Source: Ureibacillus chungkukjangi
Lineage (GTDB): Bacteria; Bacillota; Bacilli; Bacillales_A; Planococcaceae
Length of the DNA stretch: 64,000 nucleotides
Direction: 5' to 3'
Assembly (NCBI RefSeq): GCF_003217295.1
Contig: NZ_QJTJ01000014.1
Span: 28,439 to 92,438, forward strand
Shown here: piece after piece, positions 17,015-27,119 of the stretch
Position numbering within the stretch: the stretch's first letter is position 1
Layout: every line of letters starts with the position of its first letter
Notes under the pieces: generated by a model
Told to the model about the DNA's origin: nothing
The model's database searches: none
What the model saw: the letters and a program-made list of their open reading frames with translations, nothing else
Position numbers and translations under genes: made by a program

Positions 17015-18679
17015 TTGTCTGTTAGTAAAAGTACACTTTCTATTTTTGCTTTAGGTGGTATTAATGAAATCGGCAAAAATATGTATGTTATTGAATCTGA
17101 GAAGGATTTAGTTATCGTTGACTGTGGTGCTAAATTTGCAGATGAGTCGCTACTAGGAATTAATTTAATCATTCCTGATGTTTCCTATTTACAAGAAAAC
17201 AAACATAAAATTCGTGGACTAGTTGTAACACACGGTCATGAGGATCACATTGGTGGGATTCCCTACTTCCTGAAAAAATTAAATATCCCAATCTACGCAA
17301 CCAGGTTTACGCTTGGTTTAATCGAGCTAAAGCTACGGGAGCATAAAATTTTACGTGAATCTACTTTGGTTGAAATTCACTCAGAATCCAAATTAGATTT
17401 TGGTGAGATTAAAGCTAGTTTCTTCAGAACAAGTCATAGTATTCCGGACTGTTTAGGAATTGTTTTCGATACCCCTGAAGGAAAGGTTGTTCATACTGGT
17501 GACTTTAAATTTGATTTAACACCTGTTAACGACCAATATTCTGATATTCATAAAATGGCGAAGATTGGTGAAGAAGGCGTACTTACTCTTATTTCTGAAA
17601 GTACAAATGCAGAGCGACCAGGCTCAACACCATCTGAAAGTAAGGTCGGCTCACATATCGAGGAAGCCTTCTTAAACGCTACAGGAAAAATAATTATTTC
17701 GACCTTTGCTTCAAACGTGAACCGTGTACAACAAATCGTTCATGCAACGATTAAAACAAACCGAAAATTAGCCTTATTAGGCCGTAGTATGGTGAATGTT
17801 GTGAAGGTGGCTAAGGAACGAGGATATGTTGAAATTCCTGATTGGATGCTTATTGATGCTAGGGATGTGAAACAATATCCTCCTGATCGCGTAGTAGTTC
17901 TATGTACAGGAAGCCAAGGTGAACCATTAGCCGCCCTATCAAAACTATCCACCAATAATAATCGAGATGTTCGTGTGTTACCTGATGACACGGTGATTTT
18001 TGCAGCTTCACCTATTCCTGGCAATGAAAAAGGAGTTTCGAGAATTGTTGATAATCTGTTCCAATTAGGAGCAAAGGTTATTTATGGTTCTTCAAGCATC
18101 ACGGGAATGCATGTATCAGGACATGGTTATCAAGAAGATTTAAAGCTTATGCTTACATTGATGAAGCCAAAATACTTTATCCCAATTCATGGCGAATACC
18201 GTATGCTTCATATACACCGATTACTTGCAGAGGCTGTAGGGGTTGAGCGTAATAATACCTTCATTATCAAAAATGGTGATGTGGTTGATATTCGTGACGG
18301 TGAAGCTCGTCAAACTCGTAAAGTAACAGCTGGAGATACTTACGTAGATAATGTTGGTGACGATGAAATTGTTGAAATTGTTCTTCGTGACCGTAAGCAT
18401 CTTTCTGAAGAAGGTATGCTAGTTATCGTTGTTACAATTAGTAAATCAGACGGTAAGAGAATCTCAGATCCGGATTGTATTTCTCGAGGATTTGTCTATG
18501 CAAGGGACTCTGAAGGGTTATTACAAAATATTACTGAAGTTGTAAAAAGAACGATAGACCCATTTAAAGATCCTAATATTATGGGTATGAAGCGAGCTAT
18601 AAAAAAAGAATTGGGCATTTTCTTATTTGAAAAAACAAAGAAAAAGCCAATGATTCTTCCAATTATTATTGCTATTTAA
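17015..18679 (+). CDS. Ribonuclease J family endo/5'-exoribonuclease
   Basis: A 554-aa RNase J with the full beta-lactamase/beta-CASP core: HGHEDH at 73-78 with both zinc-binding halves, SFFRTSHSIPD, HTGDFKFD, CTGSQGEP, the beta-CASP HVSGHG, and IPIHGEYRM; it ends with PMILPIIIAI as RNases J do. The start is TTG at 17015, spaced 5 nt from GAGGGG; the ATG at 16991 has no ribosome site. It shares STNAERPGSTPSE-type residues with J2 but keeps J1-like zinc ligands. It is monocistronic and far from the usual rnjA/rnjB neighbours, so it may be an additional paralogue. Confidence 0.9.
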   Translation: MSVSKSTLSIFALGGINEIGKNMYVIESEKDLVIVDCGAKFADESLLGINLIIPDVSYLQENKHKIRGLVVTHGHEDHIGGIPYFLKKLNIPIYATRFTLGLIELKLREHKILRESTLVEIHSESKLDFGEIKASFFRTSHSIPDCLGIVFDTPEGKVVHTGDFKFDLTPVNDQYSDIHKMAKIGEEGVLTLISESTNAERPGSTPSESKVGSHIEEAFLNATGKIIISTFASNVNRVQQIVHATIKTNRKLALLGRSMVNVVKVAKERGYVEIPDWMLIDARDVKQYPPDRVVVLCTGSQGEPLAALSKLSTNNNRDVRVLPDDTVIFAASPIPGNEKGVSRIVDNLFQLGAKVIYGSSSITGMHVSGHGYQEDLKLMLTLMKPKYFIPIHGEYRMLHIHRLLAEAVGVERNNTFIIKNGDVVDIRDGEARQTRKVTAGDTYVDNVGDDEIVEIVLRDRKHLSEEGMLVIVVTISKSDGKRISDPDCISRGFVYARDSEGLLQNITEVVKRTIDPFKDPNIMGMKRAIKKELGIFLFEKTKKKPMILPIIIAI

Positions 18680-18681
18680 TA

Positions 18682-18727
18682 AAAAGGGCCAATTGTTCCG
18701 TATTTATTACGTAACTATTGGCCTTTC
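18682..18727. terminator. Bidirectional terminator between RNase J and Mn-catalase genes
   Basis: GGCCAATTGTTCCGTA and TACGTAACTATTGGCC form a long stem; T-rich tails lie on both sides (CTTTTTATT on the minus strand). Confidence 0.8.
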
Positions 18728-18735
18728 GTATTTAT

Positions 18736-19560
18736 TTATTCATTTATATCATTATGTGTAGAAAAGTGAGGAAGATTCGGATTAGGAATTTGACCAAGAG
18801 CTTTAGGATCTTCTAAGTAAACAAATTCACCTGAACCATCCTGCGCGGCTCCTTTAGCCCAGCGTCCATCACTAGATTGTGTCCCTTCAGATAAGTTCCA
18901 GAACTCATAAGCATGAGGTTGTGCCTCTAATTCCGCCTCTGGTGGGAATGATGCTGGCGCCACAATACCATGCTTTTCCTCTAATTCTGAAATGGCTGCC
19001 ATCCATTGGTATTGGTGGTAGCGATCTCGTGCTAACATCTTACGGAAAACCGCACGCACGCTTTCGTCAGTTGTCATTTCATATACACGTGATACCTGTA
19101 ATCGTCCTTGAGATTCGGCATGTAAATTAGAACGGAAATCTGCAAGTAAATTCCCACTCGCAACGATATATCCCGAATTCCAAGGAACCCCATTTGAATC
19201 TCTAGGTGTAGCTCCTAAACCACTCACTATTAAATGCTGAGGATTTGTACCACCAAGGATTGCAGCAATCATCGGGTCCTTTGCAGCCTCAATTTGTTCT
19301 GCTGGGGAGATACCATCTAGCAATTGACTAATAAGGTTACACAGCATTTCAACATGTCCAATTTCTTCAGTACCGATATCCATTAACATATCCTTGTACT
19401 TCTCTTCCCCACGGCAGTTAAAGCCTTGGAAAAGGTATTGCATCATAACACTCATTTCACCAAATTGCCCGCCAAGCAATTCTTGAACCTGTCTTGCTAA
19501 TAGTGCATCTGGACGTTCAACCTTCACTTCAAACTGCAGTTCTTTTTGATGTCGAAACAT
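18736..19560 (-). CDS. Manganese catalase
   Basis: Dimanganese enzyme that dismutates hydrogen peroxide. The 274-aa ferritin-like protein keeps all metal ligands at positions matching the Lactobacillus plantarum enzyme: E35, E66, H69 in TEEIGHVEM, E149 in HAESQGR and H182 in RYHQYQW. The start follows AGGAGG. A PerR-like box lies 54 nt upstream, between this gene and the divergent haem catalase, so both may answer to peroxide. It is distinct from the spore-coat CotJC gene at 27403, which is shorter. Relatives in Bacillus (YdbD, YjqC) are linked to general stress or sporulation. Confidence 0.92.
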   Translation of the reverse strand: MFRHQKELQFEVKVERPDALLARQVQELLGGQFGEMSVMMQYLFQGFNCRGEEKYKDMLMDIGTEEIGHVEMLCNLISQLLDGISPAEQIEAAKDPMIAAILGGTNPQHLIVSGLGATPRDSNGVPWNSGYIVASGNLLADFRSNLHAESQGRLQVSRVYEMTTDESVRAVFRKMLARDRYHQYQWMAAISELEEKHGIVAPASFPPEAELEAQPHAYEFWNLSEGTQSSDGRWAKGAAQDGSGEFVYLEDPKALGQIPNPNLPHFSTHNDINE

Positions 19561-19613
19561 TGATAACCTCCTGAGTATGATTAAATTTTACTTCGAAAAA
19601 CATTAATCGAAGC

Positions 19614-19628
19614 TAATAATCATTATCA
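19614..19628. promoter_or_regulatory. PerR-like operator
   Basis: TAATAATCATTATCA matches 12 of 14 fixed positions of the Per box TTATAATnATTATAA. It lies between two divergent catalase genes, closer to the Mn-catalase start. Binding by PerR is inferred, not shown. Confidence 0.65.
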
Positions 19629-19771
19629 CCAAAGTTCACTTTTTAAACACAAAAAATATTATTTCTTAAGAATACTTTTAATTTATATGGGGAATTATAG
19701 TAGCGGTTATTTCTAAATTTATAGGGATAAATTTAACTTAATCCAGATAGTGAATCGAAAGGATGATACCC

Positions 19772-21394
19772 ATGGAAAAAGACCCTTCAAACAAAGGGAA
19801 ATTTGACACAAATTATGAAGATGATGCAACATTAACCAACAGACAAGGCCATCCGATCACAAATAATCAAAATATCCGTACAGTAGGAAATCGTGGTCCT
19901 GCTACTTTAGAAAATTATGATTTCATCGAAAAGATTAGTCATTTCGATCGTGAAAAAGTACCTGAGCGTATTGTGCATGCTCGTGGTTCTGGTGCACATG
20001 GATACTTTGAAGCATACGGTACAGTTGGCGATGACCCTGCTTCAAAATATACTCGAGCAAAATTATTCCAGGAAAAAGGAAAACAAACTCCAGTATTCGT
20101 TCGTTTCTCATCAGTAGTACATGGTTTGCACTCTCCTGAGACACTACGTGATCCACGCGGGTTCGCTGTAAAATTTTATACAGAAGACGGAAACTGGGAT
20201 TTAGTTGGTAACAACTTAAAAATCTTCTTTATCCGTGATGCTATGAAGTTCCCAGATATGATTCATGCCTTCCGCCCAGACCCAGTAACAAATATTCAGG
20301 ATGCTCGTCGTTTCTTTGACTTCTGTGCAAATTCTCCTGAGTCTTTCCATATGGTTACATTTGTTTACTCGCCATGGGGTATTCCTGCAAACTATCGAAT
20401 GATGCAGGGTTCTGGAGTTAACACCTATAAATGGGTAAACCAAGAAGGTAAAGCCGTTCTAGTAAAATACCACTGGGAGCCCAAGCAAGGTATCAAAAAC
20501 TTAACTACCAAAGAAGCTGAAGAGATTCAAGGTAAAAACTTCAACCATGCTACACAGGATTTATATGAAGCAATTGAAAAAGGCGATTATCCTGAATGGG
20601 AGCTACTCGTTCAAATTATGGAGGATGGCCCACATCCTGAGCTAGATTTTGACCCACTGGATGATACAAAATTATGGCCAAATGATCAGTTCCCATGGCT
20701 GCCAGTTGGACGCATGGTATTAAATAAAAATCCTGAAAACTTCTTTAACGAAGTAGAACAGGTTGCGTTTGGTACTGGGGTACTTGTTGATGGATTAGAT
20801 TTCTCTGACGATAAAATGCTACAAGGTCGTACATTCTCTTACTCAGATACGCAACGTTACCGCGTAGGAGCGAACTATCTACAATTGCCAATCAACGCTG
20901 CCAAAAAACGTGTTGCAACAAACCAAGAGGGTGGCCAATTACGTTATTATAACGATAAAGCTCCTGGTCAAAATCCTCATATTAACTATGAACCTTCTAG
21001 TATGGGTGGTTTAAAAGAAGCTGAGCAGGCTGGAAAAGAGCATACGCCTCAAGTGGAAGGCAACTTAGTCCGTGAATCGATTGACCGTAACGATAATACA
21101 AAACAAGCCGGCGAAACTTATCGCAACTTCGAGCAATGGGAGAAGGACGAGCTCCTAAGCAACTTGGTGAACGATTTAGTTATTTGTCCAAAGGATATTC
21201 AAGATAAAATGATTGCCCTTGCAGAACAAGCCGACGAAGAATATGGCCGCCGCTTACGTGAAGGCATCGTTGCAAAAACAGAAGAAATGAAAAAAGAAGA
21301 TCCAAACTTTAGTCCACATCCACTTGGTGCTAAAAATGCAGATAAAGCAGTGGATGACGCTGTAAACAAAGGACACGAAGCAGATCCTTATTAA
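19772..21394 (+). CDS. katA: Haem catalase (KatA type)
   Basis: Monofunctional haem catalase of 540 aa. Catalytic H69 is in [14 protein letters not shown], the distal Asn is in [13 protein letters not shown], and the proximal haem tyrosine is in [15 protein letters not shown]. The length exceeds that of small clade-3 catalases by a Lys/Glu-rich C-terminal tail of roughly 50 aa. The ATG at 19772 is preferred because the one at 19763 overlaps the GAAAGGA ribosome site. It is divergent from the Mn-catalase, with a PerR-like box between them. Confidence 0.93.
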   Translation: MEKDPSNKGKFDTNYEDDATLTNRQGHPITNNQNIRTVGNRGPATLENYDFIEKISHFDREKVPERIVHARGSGAHGYFEAYGTVGDDPASKYTRAKLFQEKGKQTPVFVRFSSVVHGLHSPETLRDPRGFAVKFYTEDGNWDLVGNNLKIFFIRDAMKFPDMIHAFRPDPVTNIQDARRFFDFCANSPESFHMVTFVYSPWGIPANYRMMQGSGVNTYKWVNQEGKAVLVKYHWEPKQGIKNLTTKEAEEIQGKNFNHATQDLYEAIEKGDYPEWELLVQIMEDGPHPELDFDPLDDTKLWPNDQFPWLPVGRMVLNKNPENFFNEVEQVAFGTGVLVDGLDFSDDKMLQGRTFSYSDTQRYRVGANYLQLPINAAKKRVATNQEGGQLRYYNDKAPGQNPHINYEPSSMGGLKEAEQAGKEHTPQVEGNLVRESIDRNDNTKQAGETYRNFEQWEKDELLSNLVNDLVICPKDIQDKMIALAEQADEEYGRRLREGIVAKTEEMKKEDPNFSPHPLGAKNADKAVDDAVNKGHEADPY

Positions 21395-21403
21395 TGCATA
21401 GTC

Positions 21404-21440
21404 AAAAGCCCGTGAATAAACAAATTCACGGGCTTTTTAT
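21404..21440 (+). terminator. Terminator of the haem catalase gene
   Basis: AAAGCCCGTGAAT and ATTCACGGGCTTT stem with a six-nt loop followed by T; likely also used by the convergent spoVR transcript. Confidence 0.85.
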
Positions 21441-21473
21441 ATGTGTTCGTCGAATCTTAACTGACTTTTGTTA

Positions 21474-22874
21474 TTATAATGCCTTTCTATAATTCCTTTT
21501 CCCATCGTACGTATAAAGCACTGGTTTGTTTTCCACATAGGTTTCTATATGGACTGGGCGTCCCCATAGCTGATAGATATAAGGTAATACTTGTTCTAAG
21601 TAATGCGGATCTAATTCCATCCCCTCAAAACCATGCTTTAAGTACATCTCACCGTTTCGGAGGTAGTCCCCATTATCAACAACAATATATGGGAAGCCGC
21701 CATTTACACGCATAGATATAAGCTGATCTCGTACATTTCGATAATCCTTATCAGTAATCTTGTAATCAGTACCCTTTTTTTCGAACAAGTACATATCCTC
21801 TTGGTCGACTAGCTCTTTAGTTAAATAATTTCGGATAAAGGAAATATCAGATTCGATTTCACGTACTTCAAAGATTTTTTCCCTTCCCGAGCCAGGTTTC
21901 ACCCCCATTTTAATCATTTCAGGTGTAGGGTTATCGTACCGTCTTTCGATATCCTCAAAAATTTTCAACCCTAAATAATATGGATTAATGGACGTCTTAG
22001 ATGGCTGCACAACGCCCGCATTTAGTTTTGCATATTCAATCGTTTCATCTGTTGTAAGATTTAATTCTCTCATAATACGTTGGTGCCAATAAGATGCCCA
22101 GCCCTCATTCATTATTTTCGTTTCAAGCTGTGGCCAGAAATATAACATTTCCTCACGCATCATCGTTAAAATATCACGTTGCCACTCTTCAAGCTCACGA
22201 CTATGCATTTCTATGAAAAGAAGAATATCCTTTTCAGGCTTCGGTGGGAACTTTTTCTTTTTATAGCGAACTGGCGACCTTGGTGCCTCTTTTTTGTCTA
22301 AATCCCATAGGTCATCATAAGGAGTTTTTGCTACAACAATTTCGTTCTCATCTAATTCATCCTCGTATTCTAGCAATTTCGGTCTTACTAAGGAAGGATC
22401 AATATGTTCTTGAATAGCTAAAATTGCATCTAAAAATTGTTCAACTTCTTCTTTTCCATAGAGACGCTCATAGCTAGCAATTCGATCTGCCGTTGCCGTC
22501 ATACTTTCAACCATATCTCTTCTTGTATTAGAGAAGCGCACATTATTTTTGAAAAAATCACAGTGTGCTAAAACATGAGCGATAATGAGCTTATTTTGCG
22601 TTAATGTATTCGTATCGAGTAAGAATGCATAGCAAGGATTTGAGTTAATAACCAATTCATAAATTTGGCTCAAGCCTAAATCATATTGCAGCTTCATCTT
22701 ATGAAATTGCTTTCCGAAGCTCCAGTGCGAAAAACGAGTCGGCATTCCATATGCACCAATAGTATAAATAATTTCTGCTGGGCAAATTTCATAATGCATT
22801 GGAAAGAAATCTAAGCCAAACCCTATGGCAATTTCATTTATATCCTCAATCGCTTTATGAAGTTCTTTTTCCAC
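21474..22874 (-). CDS. spoVR: Stage V sporulation protein R (SpoVR)
   Basis: Mother-cell protein required for normal spore cortex formation. The 466-aa product starts at GTG (22874), preceded by GGGGGGAG; the longer open frame upstream adds 28 residues absent from the family. Conserved blocks include [35 protein letters not shown] and [14 protein letters not shown]. It follows yhbH on the same strand by about 100 nt, so the two likely form an operon, matching the widespread prkA-yhbH-spoVR (yeaG-yeaH-ycgB) linkage. Confidence 0.94.
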   Translation of the reverse strand: MEKELHKAIEDINEIAIGFGLDFFPMHYEICPAEIIYTIGAYGMPTRFSHWSFGKQFHKMKLQYDLGLSQIYELVINSNPCYAFLLDTNTLTQNKLIIAHVLAHCDFFKNNVRFSNTRRDMVESMTATADRIASYERLYGKEEVEQFLDAILAIQEHIDPSLVRPKLLEYEDELDENEIVVAKTPYDDLWDLDKKEAPRSPVRYKKKKFPPKPEKDILLFIEMHSRELEEWQRDILTMMREEMLYFWPQLETKIMNEGWASYWHQRIMRELNLTTDETIEYAKLNAGVVQPSKTSINPYYLGLKIFEDIERRYDNPTPEMIKMGVKPGSGREKIFEVREIESDISFIRNYLTKELVDQEDMYLFEKKGTDYKITDKDYRNVRDQLISMRVNGGFPYIVVDNGDYLRNGEMYLKHGFEGMELDPHYLEQVLPYIYQLWGRPVHIETYVENKPVLYTYDGKRNYRKAL

Positions 22875-22975
22875 CTTTTCTCCCCCCAATAGAAAAACAC
22901 GATTTTCACCAAAAGTGAATATCGATGTTTTTCGTATACTGATTTCGGTGTCAAACATGCTACAAATACTATTCC

Positions 22976-24145
22976 TTAAACAGTCGTCTCATCACGCTTT
23001 TGGAAGAAGCTTTTCAGTGTATCGTACACATCCTTCTTCTGCCTTAAGACATAATGACGGAACTTTGGATTATCAATTTTCTTAAACGTTGACATCAATG
23101 AGGAATACCGATTATTTGGGTTAACCTCACCATATCCGAACATACTAGACAGCTCAATAAGTTCATTTACCAGTCTTAAGCATTTCTCATTATCTGTTGA
23201 AAAGTTCTCGCCATCTGAGAAATGTACGGGGTAAATATTGTAACGAACCGGATTATATTTTTGCTCGATAAGCTCTAAGGCCTTGGAATAAGCTGATGAA
23301 CAAATTGTTCCTCCACTTTCTCCCTTTGTGAAAAACTCTTCTTCCGTTACCACTTTTGCTTCTGTATGATGCGCGATAAATTCAATTTCAACAGTTTTGT
23401 ACTTTGTACGTAAAAACCTAGTCATCCAGAAGAAAAAGCTTCTTGCACAGAATTTTTCAAAATTCCCCATAGAACCACTCGTATCCATCATGGCTAGCAC
23501 AACGGCTTTGGTTTCAGGCTTCTGTACTTCATCCCAGGTTTTAAAACGTAGATCATCATTATGAATAGGGGCAATTTCAGCCTTCCCTTTCATGGCATTT
23601 CTTTTAATAGCCGTTAAAATCGTTCTTTTCTTATCAATATTACCCATTAGCCCTTTTTTACGGATATCATTAAACTCAATCTTTTCTGTAGAAATATCTG
23701 CTGTTTCTTTTCTTTGTAAATTAGGCAGCTCTAATTCTTTGAATAACATACTTTGAACGTCTTCCAGGTTTACCTCTGCTTCATAGTAATCATCACCAGG
23801 CTGATCCCCAGCTTTCTTTCCTTGACCCTGTGCTTGCTGATTTCCTGGCTTTCCATCACGGGCAACCACATCACCAACTTGGCTATCGCCTTGTCCTTGA
23901 CCAACATGCTTTGATTTACCATAGTTATAACGAATCTTATACTCATCTAATGAACGAATTGGTATTTTAATAACCTCTTTACCATTTGACATGATTATAC
24001 TTTCTTCACTAATCAGGTCTGGCAAATTGTTTTTAATTGCATCCTTTACCTTATCCATATGCCGTTGTTGATCTTGGTACCCTTTACGATGGAGTGACCA
24101 ATTTTCCTGAGAGACGACAAAGTTTCGATTCTGATTTTCACTCAT
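22976..24145 (-). CDS. yhbH: Sporulation protein YhbH
   Basis: DUF444-family protein of 389 aa with a C-terminal von Willebrand A-like domain carrying the metal-binding [11 protein letters not shown] motif. It has a Gly/Gln/Asp-rich low-complexity linker around residues 100-135. Start at the ATG ending at 24145 is set by GGTGAGG; the upstream ATG of the frame lacks a site. Known partner of PrkA and SpoVR; it is required for efficient sporulation in Bacillus. A terminator separates it from prkA, so it has its own promoter, probably sigma-E dependent by analogy. Confidence 0.92.
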   Translation of the reverse strand: MSENQNRNFVVSQENWSLHRKGYQDQQRHMDKVKDAIKNNLPDLISEESIIMSNGKEVIKIPIRSLDEYKIRYNYGKSKHVGQGQGDSQVGDVVARDGKPGNQQAQGQGKKAGDQPGDDYYEAEVNLEDVQSMLFKELELPNLQRKETADISTEKIEFNDIRKKGLMGNIDKKRTILTAIKRNAMKGKAEIAPIHNDDLRFKTWDEVQKPETKAVVLAMMDTSGSMGNFEKFCARSFFFWMTRFLRTKYKTVEIEFIAHHTEAKVVTEEEFFTKGESGGTICSSAYSKALELIEQKYNPVRYNIYPVHFSDGENFSTDNEKCLRLVNELIELSSMFGYGEVNPNNRYSSLMSTFKKIDNPKFRHYVLRQKKDVYDTLKSFFQKRDETTV

Positions 24146-24324
24146 GTTATCCTCACCCATCTTTGATAAAGTTTCATTATCCAATTACAAAGGAAAATCA
24201 CTTTTCTTATAATATGCGAATTTTCTGACAAATTACACTGCTTTACTCAATAAATTCTTCTTTAATACAAATTATTCTAATAACCCAATATTTATCTCTT
24301 CTTACGACCAATTCTAATTAAAGA

Positions 24325-24359
24325 TAAAAAAATGAGTGTCCTAAATTTTATGGACACTC
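24325..24359 (-). terminator. Terminator of prkA
   Basis: GAGTGTCC, 10-nt loop, GGACACTC, then ATTTTTTTATC on the minus strand. It isolates prkA from yhbH-spoVR. Confidence 0.85.
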
Positions 24360-24383
24360 CTTTCAATATATTCCTTCTATTAA

Positions 24384-26294
24384 CTATCTATTTAGTAAAC
24401 TTCCTACATATCTTAATAATTCGTTGGCTGAGTTGGAGTCATACCCATGCTTATCAATCAATCTTGCAACAACCTCATTTATCTTTTTAAGCTGTGACTC
24501 ATCAGGTGTTGTAGAGGAAGTCGTAATTTTCACTACATCCTTTAAATCTGCAAACAGCTTTTTCTGGATGGCTTCTCTTAATCTTTCATGAGAATTATAG
24601 TCAAATCGTTTTCCTTTACGAGCAAATGCAGAAAGCCTGATTAAAATCTCTTCACGGAAGGCACGTTTCGCATTTTCAGAAATTCCGATTTGTTCCTCAA
24701 TAGATCGCATCAGTTTTTCATCCGGATTCATTTCTTCTCCTGTAATCGGATCACGAAGCTTATTTTTGTTACAGAAGGCTTCAACATTATCAAGATAGTT
24801 ATTCATTAAATGCTTTGCAGACTCTTCATAAGAATAAACAAAGGCTTTTTGTACTTCGTTCTTCGCAATTTCATCGTACTCTTTCCTTGCAATGGCAATG
24901 TAATTCATGTACTTTTCGCGATCTTCTTCTGATATCGATGCGTGCTGATCCAGCCCCTCTTTTAATGAACGTAAAACGTCTAACGCATTGATAGATGGGA
25001 CTTCTTTACGAATAATCGCTGAGGAAATTCGATTAATGACATAACGAGGATCAATACCATTCATACCTTCGTTTTGATGCTCTTTTTTCAATTCCTCCAC
25101 ATCTACCGAATTAAAGCCTTCAACACTTTCTCCATCATAAAGTCGCATTTTCTTAACAAGGTCAATGCCTTGCTTTTTCGGAATTTCCAGTCTTGTTAAA
25201 ACAGAGAAGATAGCAGCAGCTCGGAGTGCGTGTGGCGCAATATGAACATGTGCCATATCACTCTCACTAATCATTTTTGCGTAAATACGCTCCTCTTCAC
25301 TTACCTTTAAGTTATAAGGAATCGGCATCACGATAATACGTGAATGTAATGCCTCATTCTTTTTGTTTGAAATGAATGTACGGTACTCGGTTTCGTTTGT
25401 ATGGGCGACGATTAGCTCGTCTGCACTAATGAGCGCAAAACGGCCCGCTTTGAAGTTTCCTTCTTGCGTTAAGGATAGTAAATGCCATAAGAACTTTTCA
25501 TCAAGCTTCAGCATTTCCTGGAACTCCATCATTCCACGGTTTGCCTTATTTAACTCCCCATCAAATCGATAAGCACGTGGATCTGATTCTGATCCATATT
25601 CAGCAATTGTCGAGAAATCAATACTACCTGTTAAATCAGCAATGTCCTGTGATTTTGGATCCGAAGGTGTAAATGTACCAATCCCAACACGTTTATCCTC
25701 TGAGAAAAAGATACGTTCAATCAAGACATCTTCAACATGACCACCATATTCTTGCTCAAGGCGCATTGTATTTAATGGAGATAAGCTTCCCTCAATACGA
25801 ATTCCATACTCTTTAAAGAAGTCTTCTCTTAGGTGCTGGGGAATTAGATGAAGGGGGTCTTCATGCATTGGACAGCCTTTTATGGCATATACTGCACCCT
25901 CATCTGTCCGAGAATAATGCTCTAATCCACGCTTAAGTAAGGTAACAATTGTAGACTTCCCTCCACTTACAGGTCCCATTAATAATAAAATCCTCTTACG
26001 TACGTCTAATCTTCTAGCTGCTGGGTGGAAGTATTCCTCCACTAATCTTTCTAATGCTGTTTCAAGGCCGAAAATTTCTTTTCCAAAGAATTGGTACATT
26101 TTCTTACCGTCTCTTTCCTCTACTCCAGAACTCTTAATCATATTGTAGACACGTGAATGAGCAGTTTGAGCAACTTCTGGTCTTTCTTTAATAATACCTA
26201 GGTATTCTTCAAATGTACCTTCCCATTTCAGACTATCCACTTCTTCTTTATAACTTCTAACCCTGCTTAAAATATCGATGATTATTACCTCCAT
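24384..26294 (-). CDS. prkA: PrkA serine protein kinase / AAA+ protein
   Basis: Sporulation-associated PrkA (YeaG family), about 631-636 aa: an AAA+ N-terminal domain with Walker A GPVSGGKST and a C-terminal region with distant kinase similarity. Recent work on homologues also suggests Lon-like protease activity. The 5' end is odd. The only ATG (26294) overlaps the ribosome site GGAGGT (26287-26292) and has none of its own. Bacillus homologues begin Met-Asp-Ile-Leu; here the aligned codon is ATC (26277-26279), spaced exactly 7 nt from GGAGGT. Translation may therefore start at AUC. I give the ATG coordinate by convention. A sigma-E-like -10 lies just upstream. Confidence 0.9.
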   Translation of the reverse strand: MEVIIIDILSRVRSYKEEVDSLKWEGTFEEYLGIIKERPEVAQTAHSRVYNMIKSSGVEERDGKKMYQFFGKEIFGLETALERLVEEYFHPAARRLDVRKRILLLMGPVSGGKSTIVTLLKRGLEHYSRTDEGAVYAIKGCPMHEDPLHLIPQHLREDFFKEYGIRIEGSLSPLNTMRLEQEYGGHVEDVLIERIFFSEDKRVGIGTFTPSDPKSQDIADLTGSIDFSTIAEYGSESDPRAYRFDGELNKANRGMMEFQEMLKLDEKFLWHLLSLTQEGNFKAGRFALISADELIVAHTNETEYRTFISNKKNEALHSRIIVMPIPYNLKVSEEERIYAKMISESDMAHVHIAPHALRAAAIFSVLTRLEIPKKQGIDLVKKMRLYDGESVEGFNSVDVEELKKEHQNEGMNGIDPRYVINRISSAIIRKEVPSINALDVLRSLKEGLDQHASISEEDREKYMNYIAIARKEYDEIAKNEVQKAFVYSYEESAKHLMNNYLDNVEAFCNKNKLRDPITGEEMNPDEKLMRSIEEQIGISENAKRAFREEILIRLSAFARKGKRFDYNSHERLREAIQKKLFADLKDVVKITTSSTTPDESQLKKINEVVARLIDKHGYDSNSANELLRYVGSLLNR

Positions 26295-26311
26295 TCAGGG
26301 TGGGTTTTTAT

Positions 26312-26340
26312 AAATGTATGAAGCGAGTCCTTCAATGATA
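26312..26340 (-). promoter_or_regulatory. Possible sigma-E promoter of prkA
   Basis: Minus-strand CATACATTT matches the sigma-E -10 (CATACAnT) about 20 nt upstream of the ribosome site. The -35 (TATCAT region) is weak. Confidence 0.35.
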
Positions 26341-26486
26341 CCGAATACTTTTTATTATAATTTTATTGGTTCTAGGATATTAAATAGGAAAAGTCTTTTG
26401 AACCTTAGAAAATATAAGAACTTCGCTCCACGAAAAGCATATGCAGTATCAAAAATTAATCCTCCTCATTAGTTGTATAGTTTTCG

Positions 26487-26516
26487 GAATATTTTAATCA
26501 TGGTACTCATACATAT
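26487..26516 (+). promoter_or_regulatory. Sigma-E-type promoter of cotJABC
   Basis: -35 GAATATT (26487-26493), 14-nt spacer, -10 CATACATAT (26508-26516). Both boxes and the spacing match the mother-cell sigma-E consensus. The Bacillus subtilis cotJ operon is sigma-E dependent. The predicted leader before cotJA is about 105 nt. Confidence 0.65.
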
Positions 26517-26629
26517 AGGTTGTTAGATACTAGGCTTATCGATAGCATTGTTCAACAAATAAGCCTTAGTTGTCCTTTGTAGATAAGAAGGATTACCAAT
26601 CTTGTCTGCGATATTGAAAGGAGGATCTT

Positions 26630-26854
26630 ATGTTTACTCAGTTTAAGTATTGGAAACCCTTCGTTGGCCCTTTTGATCCTTGTAAACCAATACGCGTAAA
26701 AAGTTACAGTACCCCTCCGCAACTGTATATGAATTTTCAACCACCAGGACTTCCACAATTCACACCACAAGAAGCACTAATGGCCGGTACTCTTTGGCCT
26801 CAGCTATATAGCCCATATCCAGATCCACAAAAAGGAGGCAATCCGCATGGCTAA
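26630..26854 (+). CDS. cotJA: Spore coat associated protein CotJA
   Basis: Small spore-coat protein of 74 aa, proline- and aromatic-rich, with the family pattern FKYWKPFVGPFDPC and the C-terminal GTLWPQLYSPY. The ribosome site GAAAGGAGG is strong. Its end overlaps the start of cotJB by 8 nt. CotJA is needed for assembly of CotJC into the coat. Confidence 0.93.
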   Translation: MFTQFKYWKPFVGPFDPCKPIRVKSYSTPPQLYMNFQPPGLPQFTPQEALMAGTLWPQLYSPYPDPQKGGNPHG

Positions 26855-27110
26855 ACAAATGCCACCAGAGTATTATCAATGTCTAGAAGAAATTCAGGCG
26901 TTAGATTTTGTACTAGTGGAATTAAACCTCTATTTAGATACCCATAATCATGACTTTGATGCTATTCAACAATTTAACGAAACCGCCAAACTGAGCATGC
27001 AATTAAAAGTAGAATTCGAAAAGAAATTTCATCCATTAATGAATTTTGGACGAAGCTACTCGAATTATCCATGGAATATCGACGACTCACCCTGGCCATG
27101 GCAAGTATAG
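26847..27110 (+). CDS. cotJB: Spore coat protein CotJB
   Basis: Spore-coat protein of 87 aa; the family signature EIQALDFVLVELNLYLDTH is clear, and the C-terminus ends WPWQV as in homologues. Its ribosome site AAAGGAGG lies inside cotJA. A 290-bp gap with a structured element separates it from cotJC, whereas the three genes are normally tightly packed. Confidence 0.93.
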   Translation: MAKQMPPEYYQCLEEIQALDFVLVELNLYLDTHNHDFDAIQQFNETAKLSMQLKVEFEKKFHPLMNFGRSYSNYPWNIDDSPWPWQV

Positions 27111-27119
27111 AAAAGTGGA

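Noticed and set aside
22875..22958. Longer N-terminus of SpoVR
   Set aside because: The extra 28 residues are absent from the family, and a GTG with a strong ribosome site gives the normal length.
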